DNA of 64,000 bases, taken from positions 1 through 64,000 of the forward strand of contig LNFF01000015.1 in the NCBI GenBank assembly GCA_001464585.1. Direction: 5' to 3'. This document shows, piece after piece, positions 18,819-28,365 of this stretch (positions are counted from its first letter, which is position 1; the number at the start of each line of letters is the position of its first letter). The position numbers and the translations under genes are program-made. The stretch comes from Gammaproteobacteria bacterium Ga0077554 (lineage in GTDB: Bacteria > Pseudomonadota > Gammaproteobacteria > Ga0077554 > Ga007554). The notes under the pieces were generated by a model. It was given only the letters and a program-made list of their open reading frames with translations, was not told the DNA's origin and made no database searches.

Positions 18819-18835
18819 AAGGGGAATTTCCCCTT
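18819..18835. promoter_or_regulatory. 17-bp palindrome upstream of tal
   Basis: AAGGGGAA and TTCCCCTT flank one central T, a perfect dyad 30 bases before the tal start codon on its 5' side. The position suits an operator or a 5'-leader hairpin. The binding protein is unknown. Confidence 0.4.
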
Positions 18836-19089
18836 GGTATAGCTATATCGGTATTTGCGCGCCAATGCTGAGCATCTTTGCTGACTTATATGACCATAGC
18901 GTTACTTTATAGTGCCGTGTTGATAAATGCCATGACTCTATATGGATTTTAGCAATACTCATGCCATTTTGTGAGGCATCGTGCTGATTATATATTGGGC
19001 AATGATTGGGGACGGCAAGGAATATCGAAGGGCTTGGATAATTCAAAAATCGCTATTTTGAAAAAGCCGGATTCTTTTGCAGCAATTGA

Positions 19090-19118
19090 TTAATCAGATT
19101 CACTGATTGGCGTATAAT
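19090..19118 (+). promoter_or_regulatory. Probable ilvD promoter
   Basis: TTAATC (19090-19095) and a consensus TATAAT (19113-19118) are 17 bases apart, 31 bases before the ilvD start. The -35 is weak and the -10 perfect. Confidence 0.5.
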
Positions 19119-19149
19119 CAGGATTCCATTACTCTCACGGAAACAGAGC

Positions 19150-20823
19150 ATGCCTGACAATCGTAAAAGCAAAGTCGTCACACAAGGTGTACAGCGTTCG
19201 CCCAATCGCGCCATGTTGCGTGCGGTGGGGTTTACCAATGAAGATTTCGACAAGCCCATCATCGGTATTTCCAACAGCCACAGCACTATTACACCCTGCA
19301 ATATGGGCATCGGCAGTTTGGCGGTGCGTGCCGAACAGGCGGTGAAGGCGGCGGGTGCGATGCCGCAGATGTTTGGCACCATCACCATCTCCGATGGCAT
19401 TTCGATGGGTACCGAAGGCATGAAGTATTCGCTGGTGTCGCGCGAAGTGATTGCTGATTCGATTGAAACCGTGTGCAACGGTCAGAGCATGGATGGTGTG
19501 CTGGCGATTGGCGGCTGCGACAAGAATATGCCCGGCGCGATGATCGCCATGGCGCGCATTAATATCCCGGCAATTTTCGTCTACGGTGGCACCATCAAGC
19601 CGGGACATTATCGTGGCCGTGACCTTACTGTTGTCAGTGCTTTTGAAGCGGTGGGACAATTCAACGCACATAAAATTGACGAAGAAGAATTAAATGGCAT
19701 TGAGCGTAATGCCTGTCCGGGCGCAGGTTCATGTGGGGGCATGTTCACGGCAAACACCATGTCGTCGGCGTTTGAAGCGATGGGCATGAGCCTGATGTAT
19801 TCATCCACCATGGCGGCGGAAGATGCGGAAAAAGCCGAGAGCACGGCAGAGTCTGCCCGAGCGCTGGTCAACGCCATTAAAAAACAGATATTGCCGCGCG
19901 ACATTATCACGCGCAAGTCCATTGAAAATGCGATTACGGTGATCATGGCGGTGGGTGGTTCCACCAACGCGGTGCTGCATTTCCTGGCCATTGCGCACAG
20001 CGCGGGCGTGGAGCTTGGCATTGATGACTTTGAAACCCTGCGCGGTCGTGTGCCGGTGTTGTGTGATCTTAAACCTTCCGGAAAATATGTCGCCACCGAT
20101 CTGCATCGCGCCGGCGGCATTCCGCAAGTGATGAAAATGCTGCTGGCGCACGGTTTGCTGCACGGTGATGCGCTCACCATTACCGGTCAGACCGTTGCTG
20201 AAGTATTGAAAGATATTCCTGCCGAACCGCGTGGCGATCAAGACGTGATCCGTCCCTGGAATAATCCGATGTATGCACAAGGCCACCTTGCCATCCTGAA
20301 AGGCAATCTTGCCACGGAAGGCGCCGTCGCTAAAATTACCGGCATTAAAAAATCCAGCATCACTGGCCCCGCGCGCGTCTTTGATTCTGAAGAAACCTGC
20401 ATGGCCGCGATATTGGCGCGGAAAATTGTTGCGGGCGATGTGGTGGTGATTCGCTACGAAGGCCCCAAAGGCGGCCCCGGCATGCGCGAAATGCTGTCTC
20501 CCACCTCGGCCATTATTGGTGAAGGTTTGGGTGATAGCGTTGGTTTGATTACTGACGGACGTTTCTCCGGTGGCACCTACGGCATGGTGGTCGGCCACGT
20601 CGCACCCGAAGCCGCCGTGGGTGGCGCCATTGCGCTGGTAGAAGAAGGTGACAGCATTACCATTGATGCTGCCGCGCGCTTGTTGCAGCTCAATGTATCT
20701 GACGCAGAGCTTGCGCGCCGCCGCGCCGCCTGGCAGCCACCCAAGCCACGCTACACCACGGGTGTGCTGGCGAAATATGCCAAACTGGTTTCGAGCGCCA
20801 GCAAAGGTGCTGTTACAGATTAA
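19150..20823 (+). CDS. ilvD: Dihydroxy-acid dehydratase
   Basis: IlvD removes water from dihydroxy acids in valine, isoleucine, leucine and pantothenate synthesis. It is 557 residues. The three cysteines of the iron-sulfur site are Cys50 (TITPCNMG), Cys123 (GGCDKNMPG) and Cys195 ([18 protein letters not shown]), with the carbamylated-lysine candidate Lys125. C-terminal [20 protein letters not shown] is universal. No other ilv gene is adjacent. A hairpin without a T-run follows at 20835-20872. Confidence 0.97.
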   Translation: MPDNRKSKVVTQGVQRSPNRAMLRAVGFTNEDFDKPIIGISNSHSTITPCNMGIGSLAVRAEQAVKAAGAMPQMFGTITISDGISMGTEGMKYSLVSREVIADSIETVCNGQSMDGVLAIGGCDKNMPGAMIAMARINIPAIFVYGGTIKPGHYRGRDLTVVSAFEAVGQFNAHKIDEEELNGIERNACPGAGSCGGMFTANTMSSAFEAMGMSLMYSSTMAAEDAEKAESTAESARALVNAIKKQILPRDIITRKSIENAITVIMAVGGSTNAVLHFLAIAHSAGVELGIDDFETLRGRVPVLCDLKPSGKYVATDLHRAGGIPQVMKMLLAHGLLHGDALTITGQTVAEVLKDIPAEPRGDQDVIRPWNNPMYAQGHLAILKGNLATEGAVAKITGIKKSSITGPARVFDSEETCMAAILARKIVAGDVVVIRYEGPKGGPGMREMLSPTSAIIGEGLGDSVGLITDGRFSGGTYGMVVGHVAPEAAVGGAIALVEEGDSITIDAAARLLQLNVSDAELARRRAAWQPPKPRYTTGVLAKYAKLVSSASKGAVTD

Positions 20824-20834
20824 AAGTCCTGACT

Positions 20835-20872
20835 AACACAGTGGAGCGGCGCATGCACCGCTCCACTGTGTT
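20835..20872 (+). terminator. Strong hairpin after ilvD
   Basis: A 15-bp perfect stem (20835-20849 and 20858-20872) encloses an eight-base loop, 11 bases after the ilvD stop. There is no T-tract, so it may stabilise the 3' end or act with Rho rather than as a classical terminator. Between it and 21138 I see no gene and no recognisable riboswitch. Confidence 0.6.
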
Positions 20873-21138
20873 ATCGGTGGGAGAATAAATACCCTGTGCG
20901 CCTGAAAAATTCGCTAAAGTCAGGTGCCTTTCTGTTCTCCTGTTGATCTTTGATTTATCCGTGGCTGGGTGGCGCCAACACTTTAGCGTAGCGCGTTAGT
21001 GCGTGCCGTGCAGTAGTAATGCTTTTTTCATAAATAACCATCGACAATGCCTTTACGATAAAAACACACGAAACTTTTTCTGGCAAACCTGTTCTAATAC
21101 GTCTTTGAGTCTCTTGTTATTTTTTAAAGGATGTGCGA

Positions 21139-22110
21139 ATGGATTTGGTAAGCGTGGGTTCCTGGTGGATGTGGTTGGGCTTCATCATCTTTGTGTTGAT
21201 AATGCTCGCTGTCGACCTGTTCATGTTAGGCGGAAAAACCGTACACAAGGTTTCTTTTAAAGAAGCATTAAGCTGGTCTATTGTCTGGGTATCATTGGCC
21301 TTACTCTTCAACGCAGGATTATGGTGGTATCTTGACGGGCAGATGGGGCGAGAAGTCGCTGATGCAAAAGCACTGGAATTTTTCACTGGCTATCTGATTG
21401 AAAAATCTCTCGCCGTCGACAATATCTTCGTCTTTTTGATGATCTTTACCTACTTCGCGGTGCCAGCAGAATACCAGCGTCGTGTCTTGTTGTATGGGGT
21501 GTTAGGCGCCATCGCCATGCGTGCGGTGCTGATTCTGGCAGGCTCGGCACTCATCACCCAATTCCACTGGGTGCTGTATATTTTCGGCCTTTTTCTGCTG
21601 GTGACCGGCATCAAAATGTTCTATTTTGCCGATAAAGAACCTGATCTTGCACAGAATCCATTGTTGCGCTGGATGCGCGGCCACATGAAAGTCACCGATG
21701 AATATCACGGGGAAAAATTCTTCGTGATGAAAGACGGTGTTCGTTATGCTACGCCGATGTTTTTGGTGTTGATTCTAATCGAATTTTCTGATCTGGTGTT
21801 CGCGGTTGACAGTATACCGGCGATATTCGCAATAACCACTGACCCATTCATCGTTTTTACGTCAAATATTTTCGCCATCCTGGGATTGCGTGCGATGTTT
21901 TTTTTGCTTGCAGATGTCGCCGACCGTTTTCACTTGCTCAAATATGGCTTGGCCTTGGTGTTGGTTTTTATCGGCACAAAAATGCTGATTGTAGATCTTT
22001 ACAAGATTCCGGTTTTGCTGGCGTTGGGTGTGGTGGCGGCCATTCTGGTGGTCTCGGTAATATTGAGTATTGTTACTACCCGGCCAGGCGCGTCGGTGAA
22101 AAAGCCCTAA
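21139..22110 (+). CDS. TerC/Alx family integral membrane protein
   Basis: TerC-family proteins are inner-membrane proteins linked to tellurium resistance and, for Alx, to pH and manganese homeostasis. The ATG at 21139 follows AAAGGA by seven bases and gives 323 residues; a GTG two codons upstream is possible. About seven hydrophobic spans are visible. Family acidic motifs are [19 protein letters not shown] (about 80-98) and [20 protein letters not shown] (about 208-227). The 3' end converges with lnt, and the two stop codons overlap inside a shared hairpin. Confidence 0.93.
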   Translation: MDLVSVGSWWMWLGFIIFVLIMLAVDLFMLGGKTVHKVSFKEALSWSIVWVSLALLFNAGLWWYLDGQMGREVADAKALEFFTGYLIEKSLAVDNIFVFLMIFTYFAVPAEYQRRVLLYGVLGAIAMRAVLILAGSALITQFHWVLYIFGLFLLVTGIKMFYFADKEPDLAQNPLLRWMRGHMKVTDEYHGEKFFVMKDGVRYATPMFLVLILIEFSDLVFAVDSIPAIFAITTDPFIVFTSNIFAILGLRAMFFLLADVADRFHLLKYGLALVLVFIGTKMLIVDLYKIPVLLALGVVAAILVVSVILSIVTTRPGASVKKP

Positions 22111-22125
22111 CGCGGCTTTTTCACC
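22095..22125. terminator. Shared terminator overlapping the ends of terC and lnt
   Basis: A perfect 12-bp stem (22095-22106 and 22114-22125) with A5/T5 runs encloses a seven-base loop holding both stop codons. Because the genes converge, the stem encodes VKKP at the C-terminus of both proteins. It can work in both directions. Confidence 0.85.
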
Positions 22126-23615
22126 AGCATCGTCACACCGAGGATCAAAATCAATATCACTACTACCGGCAGATTACCGATACGTACATAAGGCGTTGCG
22201 CCGCTCATGGGCTGAACCGTGCCCGTGAGCACCTGGACTTCAAACTGTTTGGCTAAGGCCTGCAGTTTGCCGTTGGGAGCAACAATGGCAGTAATGCCGG
22301 TGTTGGTCGTGCGCAGCAAGGGGCGACCGGTTTCGAGCGCGCGCATGCGCGTGATTTGTAAATGCTGGTGTGGGCCAATGGAGCCGCCAAACCAGGCGTC
22401 GTTGCTGACGTTCACCAGCAACGACGCTTCAGGCAATTGACGTATTACTTCTTCGCCAAATACGGCTTCGTAGCAAATCGAAATCGCAGCTTTTTGTCCC
22501 GCTACGGCCAGTGGTCGTTGGTCTACGCTGCCCTTGCTGAAATCGGACATTGGCACGTGCAGAAAATCCACCACGCTCGCCAAGATGCTTTTCAGCGGCA
22601 AATATTCGGTGAATGGCACCAGGTGTGATTTGTGATAAAACGCCGTATGGCTGCCCACGCTCATCATGCTGTTGTAATAGCGTTGCGTGCGTTCATCCAG
22701 CACCGGCAGGCCAAATAATATATCCGCACCGTTTTCGCGCGCTTCTTTTTCCAGGCCAGTGACGAAGGGCTTGGCTTCATGATAAAACAGCGGCATCGCT
22801 GTTTCTGGCCAGACAATTAAATCACTGTCCCAATGCTCACGGGTAAGGCGCAAGTAAAGTTCCAGAGTGGGCACTAACACGTCCGGGGTCCATTTCACAT
22901 CTTGCGCAATGTTGCCCTGAATCAGGCTGACTTTTAGCGGCGACCCGGTCGGCTGCGTCCACTGCTGCATGTTCAGTAGTCCGGCAGTAATCCATATTAC
23001 TGCTAACACGGCGAGGTAGCGTAATTTCGATACCATGCCGCGTGTATCCAATAGCGCCATAACCACCAGTCCAGCGCTGAATGCCATGGCCCAGGATACG
23101 CCATACACTCCTAATATGGGCGCAAGCCCGGCTAACGGCATGTCAATCTGGCTATGACCGAGATACAGCCACGGAAAGCCCGTTAAGAACCAGCCGCGTA
23201 TCCATTCGAAGAGCGTCCAGGCGGCAGGGAATACCAGTAATAATTTGAGCGGCGTGCTGACAGTAAAAAAGCGTGTTACAAAATAACCGCAGAGTGCCGG
23301 AAACCATGCCAGCACCAACACGAATAATGACATGAGAAAAATGGACAGCGGCAAACTCACGCCGCCAAACTCGTAGATGCTGATATATATCCAGGTGACG
23401 CCTGCACCAAACATCCCCAGGCCAAACAGCAAGCCACGCCACAACGCACGGCGGGGTGAGGCCTGTAGCCACAAAAAAAACAGGGCGGCGGGCGCCAGGA
23501 GCGCCACTATGGAAATGTCGAATGGAGAAAATGCCAAGGGCAGCAATGCGCCGCTGATCAGCGCCAGCACGTCACCGCGCCATGATGTCACCCATGATGT
23601 CGGCCCTGATGTCAT
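22107..23615 (-). CDS. lnt: Apolipoprotein N-acyltransferase
   Basis: Lnt transfers the third acyl chain onto lipoproteins at the periplasmic face of the inner membrane. It is 502 residues. Several transmembrane spans fill roughly 20-215, followed by a nitrilase-like domain. The catalytic triad is visible as Glu271 (VWPETAMP), Lys329 ([15 protein letters not shown]) and Cys381 ([10 protein letters not shown]). It is last in the minus-strand miaB-phoH-ybeY-corC-lnt series, as in E. coli. The C-terminal VKKPR is encoded by the shared terminator. Confidence 0.96.
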   Translation of the reverse strand: MTSGPTSWVTSWRGDVLALISGALLPLAFSPFDISIVALLAPAALFFLWLQASPRRALWRGLLFGLGMFGAGVTWIYISIYEFGGVSLPLSIFLMSLFVLVLAWFPALCGYFVTRFFTVSTPLKLLLVFPAAWTLFEWIRGWFLTGFPWLYLGHSQIDMPLAGLAPILGVYGVSWAMAFSAGLVVMALLDTRGMVSKLRYLAVLAVIWITAGLLNMQQWTQPTGSPLKVSLIQGNIAQDVKWTPDVLVPTLELYLRLTREHWDSDLIVWPETAMPLFYHEAKPFVTGLEKEARENGADILFGLPVLDERTQRYYNSMMSVGSHTAFYHKSHLVPFTEYLPLKSILASVVDFLHVPMSDFSKGSVDQRPLAVAGQKAAISICYEAVFGEEVIRQLPEASLLVNVSNDAWFGGSIGPHQHLQITRMRALETGRPLLRTTNTGITAIVAPNGKLQALAKQFEVQVLTGTVQPMSGATPYVRIGNLPVVVILILILGVTMLVKKPR

Positions 23616-23664
23616 TAGGGTTGGAGAGGAATAAATGTATTAAGCATGCGGTGGGTACGGAATA

Positions 23665-24615
23665 TTATTTCCGTTCAGAGTAGTGTTCAGCCTCGCTGGC
23701 TGTGGATGAAAGTTCGCTTTCATCTTCTCGCACCAGTGCGCTTTTATCTCCTCGCGATTCACTTTCATCTTCCCGCGCCACCATTGAGACTTGCAATAGA
23801 TGAACCCGACGATTGTCCGCATGCAATACTTTAAAACGGAAACGACCAATGGTAAGGGATTCACCGCGGCGTGGCACCCTGCTAAAACTATGCACTACCA
23901 ATCCACCAATCGTATCAAATTCAGCGTCGCTAAAATCACTGCCAAAGTAATTGTTAAAATCTTCAATGGGCGTGAGCGCCTTCACGGTATAGTTGGATTC
24001 GCTGTGTTTTTTGATAAATGACTCTTCATCAATATCATGTTCGTCTTCAATTTCCCCGACGATCTGCTCCAGGACATCTTCGATGGTTACCAGACCGGCG
24101 ACGCCACCGTACTCGTCAACGACAATTGCCATGTGATTACGGTTGGCGCGAAATTCCTTAAGTAAAACATTCAGGCGTTTGCCCTCGGGGATAAACACCG
24201 CTGGGCGTAAAATATCGCGCACATTGAAGGCTGAATGGCGTCCCGGTACAAAGTAACCCAGTAAATCCTTGGCCAACAAGATACCGATCACCTCATCACG
24301 GCTTTCAACAATCACAGGAAAGCGCGAGTGCTCTGACTCAGTGATGATAGGCAAGATGTCCTGCAAGCCCGTATCATGCTCAATGACGACCATTTGCGCG
24401 CGCGGCACCATGATGTCGCGCACCTGCATTTCGGAAACCTGCATCACGCCCTCAATCATGGCCAGCGCATCTGAGTCCAGCAAGCGCCGCTGCTGAGCAT
24501 CCCGCAGCAGCTCTATAAGCTGTTCGCGGTCTTTCGGCTCACCCAGCAACACATGGCTTAATCGCTCCAGCCAGGAACGGTGTGTTGGCCCGTTACTAGA
24601 TCGTCCTTCATTCAT
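23665..24615 (-). CDS. corC: CBS-domain protein CorC/YbeX (magnesium-cobalt efflux type)
   Basis: CorC is a cytoplasmic CBS-pair protein linked to magnesium and cobalt efflux and, as YbeX, to ribosome metabolism. It is 316 residues. Two CBS motifs span about 65-190, starting VRDIMVPRAQMVVIEHD and including AIVVDEYGGVAGLVTIEDVL. The CorC/HlyC C-terminal domain contains FDTIGGLVVHSFSRVPRRGE. An extra acidic tail of about 38 residues follows, containing two REDESE repeats, longer than usual. Neighbours ybeY and phoH support the assignment. Confidence 0.94.
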   Translation of the reverse strand: MNEGRSSNGPTHRSWLERLSHVLLGEPKDREQLIELLRDAQQRRLLDSDALAMIEGVMQVSEMQVRDIMVPRAQMVVIEHDTGLQDILPIITESEHSRFPVIVESRDEVIGILLAKDLLGYFVPGRHSAFNVRDILRPAVFIPEGKRLNVLLKEFRANRNHMAIVVDEYGGVAGLVTIEDVLEQIVGEIEDEHDIDEESFIKKHSESNYTVKALTPIEDFNNYFGSDFSDAEFDTIGGLVVHSFSRVPRRGESLTIGRFRFKVLHADNRRVHLLQVSMVAREDESESRGDKSALVREDESELSSTASEAEHYSERK

Positions 24616-24656
24616 ATTGTGTGGTTACCATTTTTTTGTTGTCATCATTGTAGGGA

Positions 24657-25142
24657 TCAGGCGTAAGGATTAGGGAAGCCCAGCCTGGCTAAAATCCGGG
24701 TTTCCAGTGATTCCATTTCCTGGGCTTGTGCGTCTTCCAGGTGATCGTAACCTAATAAATGCAGCGTACCATGTACCACCATGTGCGCCCAATGCGCCGC
24801 CGCTTCTTTGCCTTGTTCGCGTGCTTCGCGTTCTACTACCGGTGCGCACACTGCAATATCACCCAGCAACGGCACAGGCAATTCATCAGTGTTTTCTATC
24901 GCAAATGACAGCACATTGGTTGCGCCCTGTTTGTGGCGATAAGTCTGGTTAAGCATTGCGCTCTCTGCGCTGCTGACAATGCGTACTGTTAATTGTGCTT
25001 CGCTAGATAGCTGCGCTCCGCTAGGCATCCCTGCCAGCGCCGCTTCAGCCCATGTGATAATCTGCCGGGCATTTGGCAGGCCAGCGCATTCTGCGACCGA
25101 CAAGTCATCACCGTATTGCACATCTATCTCGATAGTGTTCAC
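24657..25142 (-). CDS. ybeY: rRNA maturation endoribonuclease YbeY
   Basis: YbeY is a single-strand RNase used in 16S 3' maturation and ribosome quality control. It is 161 residues. The metal site HGTLHLLGYDH (124-134) gives His124, His128 and His134. TNVLSF near 75-80 is also family-typical. It starts two bases after the phoH-like stop, so the two are coupled. Confidence 0.97.
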   Translation of the reverse strand: MNTIEIDVQYGDDLSVAECAGLPNARQIITWAEAALAGMPSGAQLSSEAQLTVRIVSSAESAMLNQTYRHKQGATNVLSFAIENTDELPVPLLGDIAVCAPVVEREAREQGKEAAAHWAHMVVHGTLHLLGYDHLEDAQAQEMESLETRILARLGFPNPYA

Positions 25143-25144
25143 GG

Positions 25145-26161
25145 CTAATTTTTAGTATCCGCGTTTGATTCAAACGATTCATAGGCCGTGACAATGCGCT
25201 GCACTAATGGATGGCGCACCACATCTTTCGCCTGAAAGAAAGTGAAGCTGATACCTTCAACATCGCGCAACACTTCTGTGGCGTGGCGCAGACCGGATTG
25301 GCGCGGGCGTGGCAAATCGACTTGCGTTACATCGCCGGTGATAACCGCCACGGAACCAAAACCCAGGCGCGTCAAAAACATTTTCATTTGTTCGGCGGTG
25401 GTATTTTGCGCTTCATCCAGAATAATGAACGATTCATTCAGGGTGCGGCCACGCATATACGCCAATGGCGCAATCTCGATAACATTGCGTTCGATCAATT
25501 TGGCTACGCGTTCAAAGCCGAGCATTTCATAGAGCGCGTCATATAAAGGCCGTAAATAAGGATCGATTTTTTGCGCCAGATCGCCCGGCAGAAAACCCAG
25601 GCGTTCACCTGCTTCTACCGCCGGGCGGGTCAGCAGCAAACGCCGCACCTTTTCCTGTTCCAGCGCGGCGACCGCACACGCCACGGCCAGATAGGTTTTT
25701 CCGGTGCCCGCCGGCCCAATGCCGAAATTAATATCATGTGTCATAATATTTTTCAGGTAGCGCTGCTGATTATAGCCGCGACCACGCACCGCACCTGCGC
25801 CGCGCGGAAGCCGGATGCTAATATCTCCGGGTGCCCCTGCATCTTCAAGCGCTTCATCCGTTGCGCTGGCAATCAATGCATCCATGCCGGACTCCTGTAA
25901 AAATAAATGCACCCGCGCTGGCGTGAGTGTGGTATGTGCGGTCTCGTTGTATAGAGTTTGCAATACCTGAGCCGCTGCCTGGATGGGCGCGGCGTCACCA
26001 ATTACGCGAAAAACATTGCCGCGATTGTTGATTTCTACGCCCAGACGGCGCTCAATTTGCCGCAGGTGTTCATCGAACTGGCCGCCTAAATTCGCCAGGC
26101 GCTGATTGTCTGCCGGTTCGAGTGTGAAGTCGATCGTCTGCGTGGGTGCTGGTGTATTCAA
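25145..26161 (-). CDS. ybeZ: PhoH-like ATPase (YbeZ)
   Basis: PhoH-family P-loop ATPases act with YbeY in RNA metabolism; the exact substrate is not known. It is 338 residues. A KH-like N-terminal region precedes Walker A GPAGTGKT (149-156). Walker B is [11 protein letters not shown] (about 245-255), and [20 protein letters not shown] follows. The start overlaps the miaB stop by four bases. Confidence 0.96.
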   Translation of the reverse strand: MNTPAPTQTIDFTLEPADNQRLANLGGQFDEHLRQIERRLGVEINNRGNVFRVIGDAAPIQAAAQVLQTLYNETAHTTLTPARVHLFLQESGMDALIASATDEALEDAGAPGDISIRLPRGAGAVRGRGYNQQRYLKNIMTHDINFGIGPAGTGKTYLAVACAVAALEQEKVRRLLLTRPAVEAGERLGFLPGDLAQKIDPYLRPLYDALYEMLGFERVAKLIERNVIEIAPLAYMRGRTLNESFIILDEAQNTTAEQMKMFLTRLGFGSVAVITGDVTQVDLPRPRQSGLRHATEVLRDVEGISFTFFQAKDVVRHPLVQRIVTAYESFESNADTKN

Positions 26162-27555
26162 AGGAGGCTTGAATGGTTATGGGGCATGGCGGTGGGCAAC
26201 ACTTGTGCCGCAGCATCAAAACCCTCTGCCTGCGGCGCCTTGATCCACTCACCACGCAATGAGCTGGGCAATGCCTCGGTAATGCGTACATCGACAAGCT
26301 GCCCGATTAACGCCATGTTCCCTGCAAAATGCACAGCACGATTATTTTCGGCGAGTCCAGACATGCTTCCGTCCGCATTGCATTGTTCAACCAGCACCTG
26401 TTGCACCGTGCCAATCATGGCCGCCGCAATTACCGTGGCGTGTTTGTTGATGCGTTCCTGCACGCGCGCCAAGCGCGCTTTTTTGACATCAAGCGGCACA
26501 TCATCTGGCAGGTTCGCGGCGGGCGTACCGGGGCGCGGGCTATAAATAAAACTGAAGGATCGGTCAAAACCGATGGTGTCGATCAATTGCAGGGTAGCCT
26601 CGAAGTCGCTGTCGGTTTCGCCGGGAAATCCGATGATGAAATCCGATGAAAGCGTAATGTCAGGGCGCATCGCACGCAGGCGGCGCATCTTGTCAACATA
26701 CTCTTGCGCGGTATAACCACGTTTCATTAATTTCAAGATACGGTCAGAGCCACTTTGCACCGGCAAATGCACATGGCTGACGAGCTGCGGCACGTGGGCG
26801 TAAACATCAATCAGGCTATCGGAAAATTCCGCCGGATGCGATGTGGTGTAACGCACCCGCGCAATGCCCTCGATCGCCGCAACATAGCTGATCAATAACG
26901 CCAGATCAGCGTGATCACCGTCAGCCATCGCACCATAATACGCATTTACATTCTGTCCCAGCAGCGTCACCTCGCGCACACCTTGTCGGGCGAGCTGCGC
27001 CACTTCGCGTAACACATCTTCAAGAGGGCGGCTTACTTCTTCGCCGCGCGTATAAGGCACGACACAAAATGTGCAATAACGGCTACAGCCTTCCATCACT
27101 GAGACCAGCGCCGTGGAACCTTTCACGCTGGGCGTGGGCAGGTTGTCAAATTTTTCGATTTCGGGAAAGCTGATGTCCATAGTGGGGGCACGTTTGCGCT
27201 GCACAGCGTCCAGCAGGCGCGGCAAACGGTGCAGGGTTTGCGGGCCAAATACCATGTCCACATAAGGCGCGCGACGGAAAATCGTCTCGCCTTCCTGGCT
27301 GGCGACGCAGCCACCTACGCCGATGACCAGATGGGGGCGCGCTTTCTTCCACTCGCGCCACCGGCCTAGTTGATGAAATACCTTTTCCTGGGCATTTTCC
27401 CGGACTGAACAGGTATTTAGCAGCAGCACGTCAGCCTCTTCGGCGGTTTCTGTTAATTGCAGGTCGTGGGAACTCTTGAGCACATCTGCCATTTTGGAAG
27501 AATCGTACTCGTTCATTTGGCAGCCAAATGTTTTGATATAAAGTTTGAGAGCCAT
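26158..27555 (-). CDS. miaB: tRNA-2-methylthio-N6-dimethylallyladenosine synthase MiaB
   Basis: MiaB is a radical-SAM methylthiotransferase that modifies A37 of tRNAs reading UNN codons. The ATG at 27555 gives 465 residues starting [20 protein letters not shown], close to the E. coli length; the open frame upstream runs through a hairpin repeat and is not family sequence. Auxiliary cluster cysteines are Cys12, Cys49 and Cys83. The SAM cluster cysteines are Cys157, Cys161 and Cys164 in [14 protein letters not shown] domain lies at the C-terminus. First gene of the miaB-ybeZ-ybeY-corC-lnt group. Confidence 0.97.
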   Translation of the reverse strand: MALKLYIKTFGCQMNEYDSSKMADVLKSSHDLQLTETAEEADVLLLNTCSVRENAQEKVFHQLGRWREWKKARPHLVIGVGGCVASQEGETIFRRAPYVDMVFGPQTLHRLPRLLDAVQRKRAPTMDISFPEIEKFDNLPTPSVKGSTALVSVMEGCSRYCTFCVVPYTRGEEVSRPLEDVLREVAQLARQGVREVTLLGQNVNAYYGAMADGDHADLALLISYVAAIEGIARVRYTTSHPAEFSDSLIDVYAHVPQLVSHVHLPVQSGSDRILKLMKRGYTAQEYVDKMRRLRAMRPDITLSSDFIIGFPGETDSDFEATLQLIDTIGFDRSFSFIYSPRPGTPAANLPDDVPLDVKKARLARVQERINKHATVIAAAMIGTVQQVLVEQCNADGSMSGLAENNRAVHFAGNMALIGQLVDVRITEALPSSLRGEWIKAPQAEGFDAAAQVLPTAMPHNHSSLL

Positions 27556-27582
27556 TCGCGCCTGTAAAAACTTATGATTAGG

Positions 27583-27731
27583 TATAGAGACCTCTGAGAA
27601 ACTCGCTGAAACGGCGCTGGCGTTGTTGGAAATGCGCTCAAAATGCTCATGTACTTCGTGTACACTCCGCTTTTTCGCACATTTCCGCCTTGCCATCATC
27701 CGTTTGATCGAGTTTCTCAGAGGTCTCTATA
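27583..27731 (+). repeat. Structured hairpin repeat, copy 1 (103-nt core)
   Basis: Perfect 23-bp outer arms (27583-27605 and 27709-27731) flank a 103-nt core (27606-27708). The core aligns without gaps with copies at 33629-33731 (reverse orientation) and 60954-61056. It starts CTGAA and ends TTGAT. The inner stem is AAACGG/CCGTTT, and the core hairpin is GTAC-TTCGT-GTAC. It lies just upstream of miaB. Confidence 0.9.
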
Positions 27732-27828
27732 ACCTACTACGTTCCCGAGAAAATTTCCAGTTTGTCGGGTATTCGCCGGAACCTTTCAAAATTTTTTTAA
27801 TCCAACTAAGGTTTCCCGACATGTTTTT

Positions 27829-27857
27829 CTGTACTTGTCAAGAAAATGTGTTATTCT
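27829..27857 (+). promoter_or_regulatory. Probable extended -10 promoter of cspA
   Basis: TGTTATTCT (27849-27857) fits an extended -10. The matching -35 position (27829-27834, CTGTAC) is poor. It lies about 150 bases before the cspA start, consistent with a long cold-shock leader. Confidence 0.4.
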
Positions 27858-28009
27858 CGGCCTGTCGCTGCCGGAATTTTGATTGAATTTTTTGGTGGCA
27901 ACTGAATGTCGGATTGCTCGCAAAGGCCTCTAACCCGCTTGTGCTTCGCTTCATCCCCGTCATTCGCTCCAACGCTTGATGTAATATTTTTTAATGAGGA
28001 AGTGACAAA

Positions 28010-28216
28010 ATGCGTATCGGTACCGTAAAGTGGTTTAACGAATCTAAAGGTTTTGGTTTCATCTCCCCGCAAGACGGTGGTGAAGATGTATTTGTGCATT
28101 ACAGCGCAATCTCCGGCGATGGTTTCAAGACCTTAGCTGAAGGCCAGACGGTTAAATTCGAAGAAAAGAAAGGCCCTAAAGGTCCGCAAGCGACCATCGT
28201 ACAAGCCGCGACCTAA
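28010..28216 (+). CDS. cspA: Cold-shock protein, CspA family
   Basis: This is a small single-strand nucleic-acid-binding OB-fold protein acting as an RNA chaperone. It is 68 residues. [13 protein letters not shown] (about 7-19) holds RNP1, and DVFVHYSAI holds RNP2. GAGGAAGTG precedes the ATG. A hairpin terminator follows at 28261. Which Csp paralogue it is cannot be decided, and whether it is cold-inducible or constitutive is unknown. Confidence 0.93.
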   Translation: MRIGTVKWFNESKGFGFISPQDGGEDVFVHYSAISGDGFKTLAEGQTVKFEEKKGPKGPQATIVQAAT

Positions 28217-28260
28217 TCTTTAGAAAAACTAAAAAGCAAAAAAACCGCTTATATTATACA

Positions 28261-28300
28261 CCTCCCTGCCGTCTGGCGGGGAGGGCTTTGCTGTTTTTTG
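28261..28300. terminator. Terminator between cspA and the convergent ATPase gene
   Basis: CCTCCCTGCC and GGCGGGGAGG (28261-28284) pair with one mismatch around GTCT, followed by a T-rich run near 28293. It lies between two convergent genes and may serve both. Confidence 0.6.
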
Positions 28301-28365
28301 TCTTTTGCTTGAGGCCTTGCGCAGTATGGCTTTTTTTGAGAAATGCGGCGCAATGGACTGACCAA

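Larger units (their letters stand above)
18790..19149. other. Divergent regulatory region between tal and ilvD
   Basis: This 360-base AT-rich stretch has no convincing gene on either strand. It holds the palindrome at 18819-18835 on the tal side, a CAAAAAT...ATTTTG inverted pair near 19050, and a probable ilvD promoter (19090-19118). The rest shows nothing I can name. Confidence 0.6.
27556..28009. other. Divergent region between miaB and cspA
   Basis: These 454 bases contain the hairpin repeat 27583-27731, an imperfect dyad of GTCGGG...AACCTT (27764-27785) against AAGGTT-T-CCCGAC (27808-27820), and a probable extended -10 cspA promoter. If that promoter is right, the cspA leader is about 145 nt, as in other cold-shock genes. 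No gene is credible here. Confidence 0.6.

Noticed and set aside
20873-21138. yybP-ykoY manganese riboswitch upstream of the TerC-family gene
   Set aside because: The element often precedes alx, but I could not find its conserved paired segments in this gap.
27556-27699. N-terminal extension of miaB by 48 codons
   Set aside because: The open frame there reads through hairpin repeat copy 1 and has no family similarity; [13 protein letters not shown] is the normal MiaB start.
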